Positions 33,249 to 41,153 of a stretch of 64,000 nucleotides of DNA are shown here, one piece after another. How positions within the stretch are numbered: position 1 is the stretch's first letter; every line of letters begins with the position of its first letter. The position numbers were made by a program, and so were the translations under genes. The notes beneath the pieces are model-generated. The model was not told the DNA's origin. It saw only the letters and a list, made by a program, of their open reading frames with translations, and did not search any database. The DNA comes from Glycocaulis profundi (GTDB lineage: Bacteria; Pseudomonadota; Alphaproteobacteria; Caulobacterales; Maricaulaceae): assembly GCA_007050995.1 (NCBI GenBank), contig VJOU01000007.1:1-64000 (forward strand), written 5' to 3'.

Positions 33249-34928
33249 ATGGGGATTCGTGCGAAGATCATGGGGGCCGTGGGCGTTCTAGGCGTCCTGG
33301 CCGTGCTGCTGGCTGGATTGGGGATCCAGTCCATGCAGGCCTACAACGACCGGGTGGAGCGGTATGAGAACGCCGCCACCCGCGCCCATCACGGCGAGCA
33401 TCTGAACCGGCTGGTCACGGCGGTCGTGATGGAATCGCGGGGCATCTACGCCGCCCCGGACACCGCCGCGGCCGCGCCGTTCGGGCGCAACCAGATGGAA
33501 CTGCTCGACCGCATCGACGCGCATCTGTCGCGCTGGAGCGCCATCGTGCCGGCCTCGGGGCAGGAGCGGGCGCTGTTCGACGCGGTGGTGACCCGCTCGG
33601 CCGAGTTCCGCGAGTTCCGCACCGAAACCGTCCGGCTGGGCACGGAGATATCTCCGTCCGCGGCCAACGAGCAGGGCAACAACCAGATCAACCGCGCCAA
33701 CCGCGTCGCCTTCCAGCAGGAGATCGACGCGCTGGTGGATCGCGACCAGGCCCAGCTTGAAGCGATCGGAGACGAGCTGTCCGCCTTCTACCGCGACCGG
33801 TTCATTCTGATGGCGGTCCTCGCCGCGGTGGGAATCATGGCGGGCGTGGCCTTCTCCCTGTGGGTGGCGGTCTTCCAGGTCAGCCGTCCGCTGGCCGCCG
33901 CCGCGGGCGTGCTCGATCAGGTGGCCAAGGGCGATCTGACGGTCGCGGTGCCCGAGAAGCGCTCCAGCGACGAGATCGGCACGCTGTGGTCCACCGTCGG
34001 CGTTCTGCGCGATGCGCTGAGCGAGGCGGAGATGATGAAGGCCGAGCAGGCCAAGGCCGAGGCCCGCCAGCGCGAGGCCCAGCGCCAGACCCTGATCGAG
34101 ACCGCCGACCGGTTCGAGGCCGAGGTGGGCGCCATGATCGCCGACGTCGCCGCGGCGGCGTCCCAGGTCTATGCCGCCGCGCGCACCGTGGACGGCAACG
34201 CGGCCAAGACCACCGAGCAGTCCGCCTCGGTCGCCAGCGCCTCCGAAGAGACGTCGGTGAACGTGCAGTCGGTCGCCGGGGCCTCCGAAGAGCTGTCCGC
34301 CTCCATCAGAGAGATCACGCGCCAGATCGCCGAAGCGTCCTCGCTGATCTCCGAAGCGGTGGGACAGGCGAAGGCCACCGACGCGGACGTGCGCACGCTG
34401 GCCACCAATGCCGAGAAGGTTGGCGCGGTGGTGACCCTGATCCAGGGCATCGCCGAGCAGACCAACCTGCTGGCGCTCAACGCCACCATCGAGGCGGCGC
34501 GCGCGGGCGAGGCGGGCAAGGGCTTCGCGGTGGTCGCCAACGAGGTCAAGGCGCTGGCCACCCAGACCGCCAAGGCCACCGGCGAGATCGAGACCCAGAT
34601 GGCGGCCATCCAGGGCTCGACCGGCTCGGCGGTGTCCAAGATCGCCGACATCTCAAAGCGGATCGGGGATCTCGACAGTCTGGCCGCGGCCATCGCGGCG
34701 GCCGCCGAGCAGCAGGGCGCGGCCACGGGCGATATCGCCCGCTCCATCCAGGAGGCCGCCACCGGCTCGACCCAGATCGCCGAGACCATCGACGACGTGC
34801 GCCGGGTCGCCGACGAGAACGGCCGGGCGTCGGGCGAGCTGCTGGGCGCGTGCGGCACGCTCAACGAGAGCTCCGAGGCGCTCAAGTCGCGGATGACCGA
34901 GTTCGTGGCGGGGCTGAAAGCCTCCTGA
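33249..34928 (+). CDS. Methyl-accepting chemotaxis protein
   Basis: 559 residues from the ATG at 33249, which has the strong SD AAAGGAGGG; an in-frame TTG at 33225 is rejected. Two membrane helices (about 8-28 and 184-206) enclose a helical periplasmic sensor domain of roughly 155 residues. A HAMP domain follows ([20 protein letters not shown]). The cytoplasmic signalling hairpin carries the conserved tip [20 protein letters not shown], which contacts CheA/CheW. No C-terminal CheR-binding pentapeptide is seen. It is followed by a strong terminator. The ligand is unknown. Confidence 0.95.
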   Translation: MGIRAKIMGAVGVLGVLAVLLAGLGIQSMQAYNDRVERYENAATRAHHGEHLNRLVTAVVMESRGIYAAPDTAAAAPFGRNQMELLDRIDAHLSRWSAIVPASGQERALFDAVVTRSAEFREFRTETVRLGTEISPSAANEQGNNQINRANRVAFQQEIDALVDRDQAQLEAIGDELSAFYRDRFILMAVLAAVGIMAGVAFSLWVAVFQVSRPLAAAAGVLDQVAKGDLTVAVPEKRSSDEIGTLWSTVGVLRDALSEAEMMKAEQAKAEARQREAQRQTLIETADRFEAEVGAMIADVAAAASQVYAAARTVDGNAAKTTEQSASVASASEETSVNVQSVAGASEELSASIREITRQIAEASSLISEAVGQAKATDADVRTLATNAEKVGAVVTLIQGIAEQTNLLALNATIEAARAGEAGKGFAVVANEVKALATQTAKATGEIETQMAAIQGSTGSAVSKIADISKRIGDLDSLAAAIAAAAEQQGAATGDIARSIQEAATGSTQIAETIDDVRRVADENGRASGELLGACGTLNESSEALKSRMTEFVAGLKAS

Positions 34929-34949
34929 TCAGCCGGACAGACGGACATG

Positions 34950-34982
34950 AAAAGGCCCGCTCGGATCGAGCGGGCCTTTTTC
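34950..34982 (+). terminator. Intrinsic terminator after the MCP gene
   Basis: A perfect 13-base stem AAAGGCCCGCTCG (34951-34963) / CGAGCGGGCCTTT (34967-34979) with a 3-base loop, flanked by A-run and T-run. It can act in both directions and also ends the convergent Hpt operon. Confidence 0.92.
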
Positions 34983-35004
34983 GTGCCTGAGAGGGAGGGG
35001 GCGG

Positions 35005-35493
35005 TCAGCCCTCGGCGCCGACCCGGGCGATCACCTGCCGCTCGAGTTCCTCGACCAGCTCGCGTCCGACCATGTCGGTGTCCGACCGGATGTTCTGGAT
35101 CAGGGCGGCGCGGATCGCGCCCACATGGGCGTCCACCAGCGCGCGGGGCGCGGCGGCGCGTTTCTCGGCGGTCTCGATCAGCTTGCACATCGACTTGGCG
35201 AGCCGGGTGACGATGGGAAACTCGTAGGTCGAGCCCAGCCCGCGCAGGTCGTGGGCGACCACGAACAGGGCCTCGCCATGTTTGCCGCCCAGCCCGTTCG
35301 CGTGAATGTCGGCGTGGGCGCGTTCCAGCTTGCGGACCTCCTCGGCCAGCCAGTTGCGGAACTCGCTCTTGACCTGTTCGAGCGCTTCTTCGGCGCGCTT
35401 GATGGCCTCGGGGTTCACGGCCGGGATCGAGCCGGTCTTCGCCTTGAGCTTGTTGGGCGGATTGATGATCTCGTAGGGCTTGGCCTGGCTCAT
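35005..35493 (-). CDS. Histidine phosphotransfer (Hpt) protein
   Basis: A 162-residue, helical cytoplasmic protein. The phosphoacceptor His is in LFVVAHDLRGLGSTYEFP, followed by the second helix of the Hpt four-helix bundle (VTRLAKSMCKLIETAEKRAA). An extra N-terminal region of about 60 residues is charged and probably coiled. It shuttles phosphoryl groups between a hybrid kinase and a receiver. The response-regulator gene ends 11 bases upstream on the same strand, so the two likely form a relay. No histidine kinase is adjacent. Confidence 0.85.
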   Translation of the reverse strand: MSQAKPYEIINPPNKLKAKTGSIPAVNPEAIKRAEEALEQVKSEFRNWLAEEVRKLERAHADIHANGLGGKHGEALFVVAHDLRGLGSTYEFPIVTRLAKSMCKLIETAEKRAAAPRALVDAHVGAIRAALIQNIRSDTDMVGRELVEELERQVIARVGAEG

Positions 35494-35504
35494 CGGTCGC
35501 TCCG

Positions 35505-36002
35505 TCAGGATTGTCTGGCCTGGCGCCGTTCGGCGCCGGAATGATCCCGCTCCAGCCTGCGCCGGTCGGGGCCGTTGAAACCGTCCGCCCGCACGAAGGG
35601 GCGAGGGCGGTTGATGACCGCCGCGATGCGCTGATACAGCGTCTCGGCGGTGAAGGGCTTGGCGAGGAACTCGGTCGCGCCCGCGTCGCGCGCTTCGCGC
35701 ACCCGGGCGGTCTCGCTGTAGGCGGTCAGCATGATGACCGGCAGGAAGGGGTCGCGGCTGCGCGCCGGATCGCGCAGGGCGCGCACCAGCTCGATGCCGT
35801 CGCAGGGCGCCATCTTCCAGTCGCAGATCACCAGATCGATGCCTCCGCTCTCGGTCACGGCCAGCGCCTGCAGTCCGTTCTCGGCCTCGAACACGCGGTC
35901 GCAGCCGAACCCGCTGAGCACGGCGCGCACGATGCCGCGCATGGCCGGGCTGTCGTCCGCGACCAGCACGCGCAGCTTTTCAAGCGGACGATCCGCGGAC
36001 AC
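35505..36002 (-). CDS. Single-domain CheY-like response regulator
   Basis: A 165-residue receiver protein. Acidic pocket DD in LRVLVADDSPAMRGIV, phosphoacceptor Asp in LVICDWKMAPCDGIELV, Thr in IMLTAYSE and Lys in EFLAKPFTAETLY. The tail of about 35 residues is basic (RRRLERDHSGAERRQARQ) and not an output domain. It probably signals through the Hpt protein encoded next, or to a motility/cell-cycle target. Transcribed alone with the Hpt gene. Confidence 0.9.
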   Translation of the reverse strand: MSADRPLEKLRVLVADDSPAMRGIVRAVLSGFGCDRVFEAENGLQALAVTESGGIDLVICDWKMAPCDGIELVRALRDPARSRDPFLPVIMLTAYSETARVREARDAGATEFLAKPFTAETLYQRIAAVINRPRPFVRADGFNGPDRRRLERDHSGAERRQARQS

Positions 36003-36067
36003 GGGCGAGCCTCCTGAAATCCCCCATGAATCCTAGCCGGGATTGCTTAACGCCGCTCTAAGCGCGG

Positions 36068-36826
36068 TCAGGCGGTGAACTGTTCGAGCAGGATGCGCTC
36101 GCCCAGCGGACGGCCCGGATCGAACAGCATGGTCAGCGCCACGTCGTCCGCCTCGCGGATCGAGACCTCGCGCGCCTCGCGGAATTCCTTGTTGTCCGCC
36201 ACCACGGCGACCGGGCGCTTTTCCGCCTCCAGCACCTCGAAGCGCACGGTCGAGGTCCGGCGCAGAAGGGCGCCGCGCCAGCGCCGGGGCCGGAAGGCGC
36301 TGATCGGGGTCAGGGCCAGAAGCTGGGCGTCCAGCGGCAGGATCGGGCCGTGGGCGGAGAAATTGTAGGCGGTAGAGCCAGCGGGCGTGGCGACCAGCGC
36401 GCCGTCCGCGGACAGCTCGTCCATGCGCACCTGACCGTCGATGGATATCCTGAGCTTGGCGCTCTGGCGCGTTTCGCGCAGCAGGGAGACCTCGTTGATG
36501 GCCAGCGCCTCGAACGTGTTTCCCTGAACGCTCACGCCGGTGGCGCGCAGGGGGTGGATCTCGGCGGATTCGGCGCGCTCGATGCGCGTGATCAGGTCCT
36601 CGTCGGACGGCTCGTTCATCAGGAAGCCGACCGAACCGAAATTCAGGCCATAGACCGGCTTGGGCGCGCTTATGGTCCGGTGCAGGGCGTCGAGCATGAC
36701 GCCGTCTCCGCCCAGCGCCACGACCACGTCGGCTTCATCCAGAGCGACCTCGCCGTGGCGTGCGGCGAAGGCCTCGCGGGCGGCGCGGGCGTCGGGGCGG
36801 TCGGCCGTGTGGAAGGCGAGGCGCAT
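36068..36826 (-). CDS. nadK: NAD kinase
   Basis: A 252-residue ATP-NAD kinase making NADP from NAD. The diagnostic GGDG loop is in VVVALGGDGVMLDALHRTIS, the second motif is VYGLNFGSVGFLMNEPSDED, and the NAD-binding ELSADGALVATPAGSTAYNF is intact. The length is the short form typical of alphaproteobacteria. It is divergent from egtB across 156 bases that show no clear site. The ATG gives the normal family start (MRLAFHTADRPDARAA). Confidence 0.95.
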   Translation of the reverse strand: MRLAFHTADRPDARAAREAFAARHGEVALDEADVVVALGGDGVMLDALHRTISAPKPVYGLNFGSVGFLMNEPSDEDLITRIERAESAEIHPLRATGVSVQGNTFEALAINEVSLLRETRQSAKLRISIDGQVRMDELSADGALVATPAGSTAYNFSAHGPILPLDAQLLALTPISAFRPRRWRGALLRRTSTVRFEVLEAEKRPVAVVADNKEFREAREVSIREADDVALTMLFDPGRPLGERILLEQFTA

Positions 36827-36982
36827 GCGGGGATGATCCTGACGGCTGGAGCCTTGGAACGGCCGGACGGCCGGGCGGGTTGGATTGAAGCCTCCGCGAG
36901 GGCGGCGCGCAAGGCCCTGAAGGGCTTGGCATCGGCGCCCGGCGCATGGGAGGCTGCGAGGGCTGAGGGACGGAGACGCGCC

Positions 36983-38242
36983 ATGCCGAGAGACGCCATC
37001 GAGGACGCCGCAGGCGCACTGGCCGAGCGCTTCAGACAGGTCCGGGCCCGCACGCTGGCGCTGACCGCGCCGCTGAGCGAGGCGGACATGACCGTCCAGA
37101 CCATGGACGACGTCTCACCCACCAAATGGCACATGGCCCACACCACCTGGTTCTGGGAGACCTTCCTGCTGGCCCCGCGGGTGAAGGGCTACAGGCCGTT
37201 CGACGAACGGTTCGGCTTCCTGTTCAACTCCTATTATGAACAGGTCGGCGCCCGTCACGCCCGGCCCCATCGGGGCGAGCTGACCCGGCCTGACGCGGAG
37301 ACCATCCGGCGCTATCGCGCCCACGTGGACGCCGCGGCGTCGGACTGGCTGGAATACGCCTCCGAGGGCGAGCTGGCCGAGGCGGCGGCGATCCTGCTGA
37401 CCGGGATCGCCCATGAGGAGCAGCATCAGGAACTGCTGCTGACCGACATAAAGCACGTGCTGAGCCGCAACCCGTTCGACGAGGCGGCCTTCCCCGGTGC
37501 CGTGGCCCGGTCCGGCAGGGCCGCCCCGCTCGACTGGACCGAGCATGCAGGCGGACTGCATGAATTCGGCCATGAGGGCGAGGGGATGGCCTTCGACAAT
37601 GAAAGCCCGCGCCACAAGGCGTGGCTGGAGCCCTTCGCGCTCGCCTCGAGACCCGTGACCAACGCGGAGTATCGCGCCTTCATCGAGGACGGCGGCTATC
37701 GGACCGCCGCGCTGTGGCTGTCGGATGGCTGGACGCTGATTTCCGAACAGGGGCGGCGCGCGCCCTTCTACTGGCGCGAGCGGGACGGGGCCTGGCGCGA
37801 ATACACCCTGCACGGCGAGCGCGATCTCGATCCCAACGCGCCCGTCAGCCATGTCGATTACTTCGAGGCCAGCGCCTATGCGGCGTGGGCGGGCGCGCGC
37901 CTGCCTGACGAGCGCGAGTGGGAGCTGGCCGCGGGCGCCGCCGATCCCGCCCAGGGCCGCTGGGCAGACCCTGAAGGCTGGCTGCATCCGTGCGCGGCGG
38001 ACGCGGGGCTTTACGGCGGGGTGTGGGAGTGGACCCGGTCGGCCTATCTCGCCTATCCCGGCTACGCCCCGCCCAAGGGGGCGATCGGCGAATACAATGG
38101 CAAGTTCATGTGCGGCCAGTTCGTGTTGCGCGGCGGGTCGTGCCTGACCATGCCGGGCCATGTCCGGCGCACATACCGCAACTTCTTTCCGCCCGCCGCG
38201 CAATGGCAGATGACCGGGCTGAGACTGGCGCGGGACATTTGA
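36983..38242 (+). CDS. egtB: Ergothioneine biosynthesis sulfoxide synthase EgtB
   Basis: 419 residues from the ATG at 36983. The N-terminal DinB-like domain carries the iron-binding histidines in KWHMAHTTWFWETF and IAHEEQHQELLLTDIKH. The C-terminal formylglycine-generating-enzyme-like (FGE-sulfatase) domain shows SRPVTNAEYRAFIEDGGY, ASAYAAWAGARLPDEREWEL and CGQFVLRGGSCLTMPGHVRR. EgtB joins a thiol donor to hercynine with oxygen. The hercynine-forming partner EgtD, usually adjacent, is not in the window; the next gene is a class II aldolase. The long open frame upstream of this ATG is antisense to nadK and rejected. Confidence 0.92.
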   Translation: MPRDAIEDAAGALAERFRQVRARTLALTAPLSEADMTVQTMDDVSPTKWHMAHTTWFWETFLLAPRVKGYRPFDERFGFLFNSYYEQVGARHARPHRGELTRPDAETIRRYRAHVDAAASDWLEYASEGELAEAAAILLTGIAHEEQHQELLLTDIKHVLSRNPFDEAAFPGAVARSGRAAPLDWTEHAGGLHEFGHEGEGMAFDNESPRHKAWLEPFALASRPVTNAEYRAFIEDGGYRTAALWLSDGWTLISEQGRRAPFYWRERDGAWREYTLHGERDLDPNAPVSHVDYFEASAYAAWAGARLPDEREWELAAGAADPAQGRWADPEGWLHPCAADAGLYGGVWEWTRSAYLAYPGYAPPKGAIGEYNGKFMCGQFVLRGGSCLTMPGHVRRTYRNFFPPAAQWQMTGLRLARDI

Positions 38243-38306
38243 CGAAAGGCCCGTCCGGCGCGATCCTCCCCACCAGACCGATAACCCGACGGGAGGAGAT
38301 TGAGCC

Positions 38307-39077
38307 ATGGACGATCAGGCCGGCGTTTCAGTGAAGGACCAGGTCTCCGAGGCCGAATGGAAGGCGCGCTGCGATCTGGCCGCGCTCTACCGGCTGGTGC
38401 GCATGCACGGCTGGGACGATCTGTTCTTCACCCACCTGTCGATGCGGGTGCCGGGCCCGGACGAGCACTTCCTGCTCAACCCGTTCGGGCTGCTGTTCGA
38501 GGACGTGACCGCGTCCAACATCGTGAAGGTCGATCTTAACGGCAACGTGCTGCCGCCCAGCCGCTACGGCATCAACCCGGCGGGATTCGTGATCCATTCG
38601 GCGATCCACGAGGCGCGCCATGACGCGACCGTGGTCATGCACCTTCACACCGATCAGGGCGTGGCGGTCTCCACCCAGAAGCGCGGCCTGCTGCCCATCT
38701 CCCAGCTCGCCATGAACGTGATGAAGGACGTGGCCTATCACGGCTATGAAGGCATCGCGCTGGAGGAGGACGAGAAGGTGCGGCTGGTGGCCGATCTGGG
38801 CGAGAAGTCCCTGATGATCCTGAACAATCACGGCACCCTGACCGTGGGTGACCACCCGTTCAGCGCCTATGTGCGCATGTACATCCTCGAGCGGGCCTGC
38901 AAGATCCAGACGATGGCCCAGGGCGCGGGCGCCGAGCTGGTCGAGTGGGGCCAGGAGATGCAGGACCGGGTCTATGCCCAGGGCGAGGCCGCCTTCACCA
39001 ATGACTTCTTCAAGGAGATCGCCTGGGCGGCCCTGCGGGGCCGGGTGGACCGCGAGAGCCCCGGCTACGACGTCTGA
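38307..39077 (+). CDS. Class II aldolase/adducin family protein
   Basis: A 256-residue zinc enzyme fold. Metal-ligand histidines are in VVMHLHTDQGVAV and in the late MILNNHGTLTVG block; LFFTHLSMRVPG and FLLNPFGLLFEDVTASNIVK are the N-terminal markers. An excellent SD (GGGAGGAG) precedes the ATG. Family members are fuculose-phosphate-type aldolases, but this 250-residue subgroup of alphaproteobacteria is mostly uncharacterised, so the substrate is unknown. It follows egtB by 64 bases and could share its transcript. Confidence 0.88.
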   Translation: MDDQAGVSVKDQVSEAEWKARCDLAALYRLVRMHGWDDLFFTHLSMRVPGPDEHFLLNPFGLLFEDVTASNIVKVDLNGNVLPPSRYGINPAGFVIHSAIHEARHDATVVMHLHTDQGVAVSTQKRGLLPISQLAMNVMKDVAYHGYEGIALEEDEKVRLVADLGEKSLMILNNHGTLTVGDHPFSAYVRMYILERACKIQTMAQGAGAELVEWGQEMQDRVYAQGEAAFTNDFFKEIAWAALRGRVDRESPGYDV

Positions 39078-39145
39078 TCCGATAAGGCTTTGAATACCTG
39101 CACGGGCAGTCTCTACTGCCTCCGGTTGCTGATCGGGGGCGGGGA

Positions 39146-39931
39146 ATGGGTGTGCGTGAATGGGCTGTTCGCGGTCTCGGGGCGGCGTGTCTGGGCAATG
39201 CGGCCGCCGTGGCGAGCGCCTCGGACGCGCAGGCAGGGCCATGGACCCGCGAGCGGGGCGAGGGGCTGCTGATCGCCACTTTTGGCGCGCATCAGATGGA
39301 CGCGCCCGGCTCGGTCCTGACAAAGCATGAGAGCGCCGTTTACGCCGAATACGGCCTTCTGGACGGTCTGACTCTGGTGGGCCGGGCGGGCTGGCAGCGT
39401 CTCGATGAGCAGGCCCAGGACGGCGAGCGCCGGGCGGAGGGAATCGGCGGGGCGGAAGCGGGTCTGAGGCTGCGGCTTCTCGCCCGGGATCGATGGGTCG
39501 TTTCGGCTCAGGGGCTGACCACATTTCGCGTCGAGGGCGAAACGTGGAATAATGTCCCTTTCGGAGAGGGGGGCGGTGACCTGGAGGGCCGCCTCATGGC
39601 CGGACGCTCGATCGGAGAGACGGGATTCGCCAGCGCGCAGCTCGCCTGGCGGGATCGCGGCGATCTGCCGGGCGGCGAGATCCGCTTCGACACCGGCGCG
39701 GGTGCTCGCATCGCCGGGCCATGGCAGGTCCACGCCAAGACCTACTCGGTGTGGTCGCAGGGCAACATCGCCGAAGAGTTGCAGTCTTACAGGGGGCATC
39801 GGGCCGAACTCGCCGTGGTGAGGGATCTCGGTGAGCGCAATGCCGCGTCGCTTGCGGTTCTGCGAACCCTGGGCTCACGGAATCTGGCGACTGAGACCGC
39901 CGTGCTGGCGGGTGTCTGGAGACGTTTCTGA
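39146..39931 (+). CDS. Putative outer-membrane beta-barrel protein
   Basis: A 261-residue protein with an alanine-rich leader (to about SDAQA). Alternating amphipathic strands follow: LLIATFGAHQM, SAVYAEYGLLDGLTLVGRAG, AEAGLRLRLLARDRWVVSAQ, GDLEGRLMAGRS, GETGFASAQLAWRD, IRFDTGAGARIAGPWQVHAK, ending TAVLAGVWRRF with a terminal Phe. Length and pattern fit a 10-12-strand barrel. No family is recognised. It sits 85 bases before a second RND adaptor/pump operon that lacks its own outer-membrane factor, but it does not look like TolC. Confidence 0.55.
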   Translation: MGVREWAVRGLGAACLGNAAAVASASDAQAGPWTRERGEGLLIATFGAHQMDAPGSVLTKHESAVYAEYGLLDGLTLVGRAGWQRLDEQAQDGERRAEGIGGAEAGLRLRLLARDRWVVSAQGLTTFRVEGETWNNVPFGEGGGDLEGRLMAGRSIGETGFASAQLAWRDRGDLPGGEIRFDTGAGARIAGPWQVHAKTYSVWSQGNIAEELQSYRGHRAELAVVRDLGERNAASLAVLRTLGSRNLATETAVLAGVWRRF

Positions 39932-40016
39932 GGGTCGCTCCAGACGCCTCACATGCATGTCATTTTGCTTTTGTTCATGCCGGACGCATATCCGATGGGC
40001 AGCAGGAGATAACCAT

Positions 40017-41153
40017 ATGCGCCGCGCCACCTTTTTGATCGTCGTCGCACTCGTGTTCGCCGGTATGGCGGGCGCGGTGGCGTGGCGGCACTTCACCGCG
40101 GAGGCGCCTGCCGGCAATGGCGACATGCGCGGCCAGGCCGTGTCGGTGGCGCTGGAGACGGTCCGAACGCGCGAATTCGCCGACATCGTCGAGGCGCTGG
40201 GCACCGCGAACGCGAACGAATCCGTCAACGTCACGTCGAACGTGTCCGACCGCATCTCGCGCATCGCGTTCGATTCGGGCGATGTGATCCGGCGCGGCGC
40301 GATCCTCGTCGAGCTGGCCGACGCCGAAGAGGCCGCCGGCCTGTCCGAGGCGCGGGCCACCCAGCAGGAAGCCGAGCGCGAACTGCGCCGCATCTCCGAT
40401 CTGGCGGACCGCGGGATCGCGCCCTCCGCGCGCCGTGACGAGCTGAACGCCGAAGTCCAGCGCGCCCGCGCTCGGGTGCAGGCGCTCGAGGCCCGCGTCG
40501 ACTATCGCATCATCCGCGCGCCCTTCGACGGCGTGGTCGGGCTGCGTGCTGTCAGTCTCGGCCAGCTTGTGGGCCCCGGCGACACCATCGCCCAGCTCGA
40601 CGACATTTCCATCATCAAGCTGGACTTCACCCTGCCCGAGCGATTCCTGTCCGTGCTCGAGCCGGGCATGGACATCGTCGCTGCCACCGCGGCCTTTCCG
40701 GACGAGGTGTTCACCGGCGAGCTGACCAACATCAACAGCCGCATCGATCCCGTCGCCCGCACCATCACGGTGCGCGCCGAGATCGAGAACACCGACCGGC
40801 GGCTGCGCCCGGGCATGCTGATGACGGTGCAGATCCGACGCGACGTCCGAGAGCGCATCGCGGTCCCGGAGACCGCCATCACCCGTCTGGGCAGCCAGAC
40901 TCTGGTTTTCGTCGTCCATGAGGACGCGAACGGGGACGGCGACGGCGGAATTGCCGAGCAGCGGGTGGTCACCACGGGCCAGCGCTCGGGCGGCTATGTG
41001 GAGGTGTATTCCGGGCTCGAAACCGGCGAAGCCATCGTTTCACACGGCGTGCACCGCGTCAGGGACGGCGCGCCGGTCCGGGTTCAGAGGCGCGACGGCG
41101 CGGAGAATGGCGGCGAGCGAGTCGCCGGTTCGGACAGGACGAGCACGATATGA
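40017..41153 (+). CDS. RND efflux periplasmic adaptor (second system)
   Basis: 378 residues from the ATG at 40017, with AGGAG 8 bases upstream and an N-terminal membrane anchor (FLIVVALVFAGMAGAVAW). The membrane-fusion features are NVTSNVSDRISRIAFDSGDV, a short hairpin (EAERELRRISDLADRGIAPS) and the barrel strands IIRAPFDGVVGLRAVSLGQL. It connects the pump encoded next to an outer-membrane channel. It overlaps the pump gene by 4 bases. It belongs to the simpler MdtA/heavy-metal or multidrug adaptor group; the substrate is unknown. Confidence 0.9.
   Translation: MRRATFLIVVALVFAGMAGAVAWRHFTAEAPAGNGDMRGQAVSVALETVRTREFADIVEALGTANANESVNVTSNVSDRISRIAFDSGDVIRRGAILVELADAEEAAGLSEARATQQEAERELRRISDLADRGIAPSARRDELNAEVQRARARVQALEARVDYRIIRAPFDGVVGLRAVSLGQLVGPGDTIAQLDDISIIKLDFTLPERFLSVLEPGMDIVAATAAFPDEVFTGELTNINSRIDPVARTITVRAEIENTDRRLRPGMLMTVQIRRDVRERIAVPETAITRLGSQTLVFVVHEDANGDGDGGIAEQRVVTTGQRSGGYVEVYSGLETGEAIVSHGVHRVRDGAPVRVQRRDGAENGGERVAGSDRTSTI

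Noticed and set aside
36350-36982. N-terminal extension of egtB
   Set aside because: These codons are antisense to nadK; the family start is the ATG at 36983.
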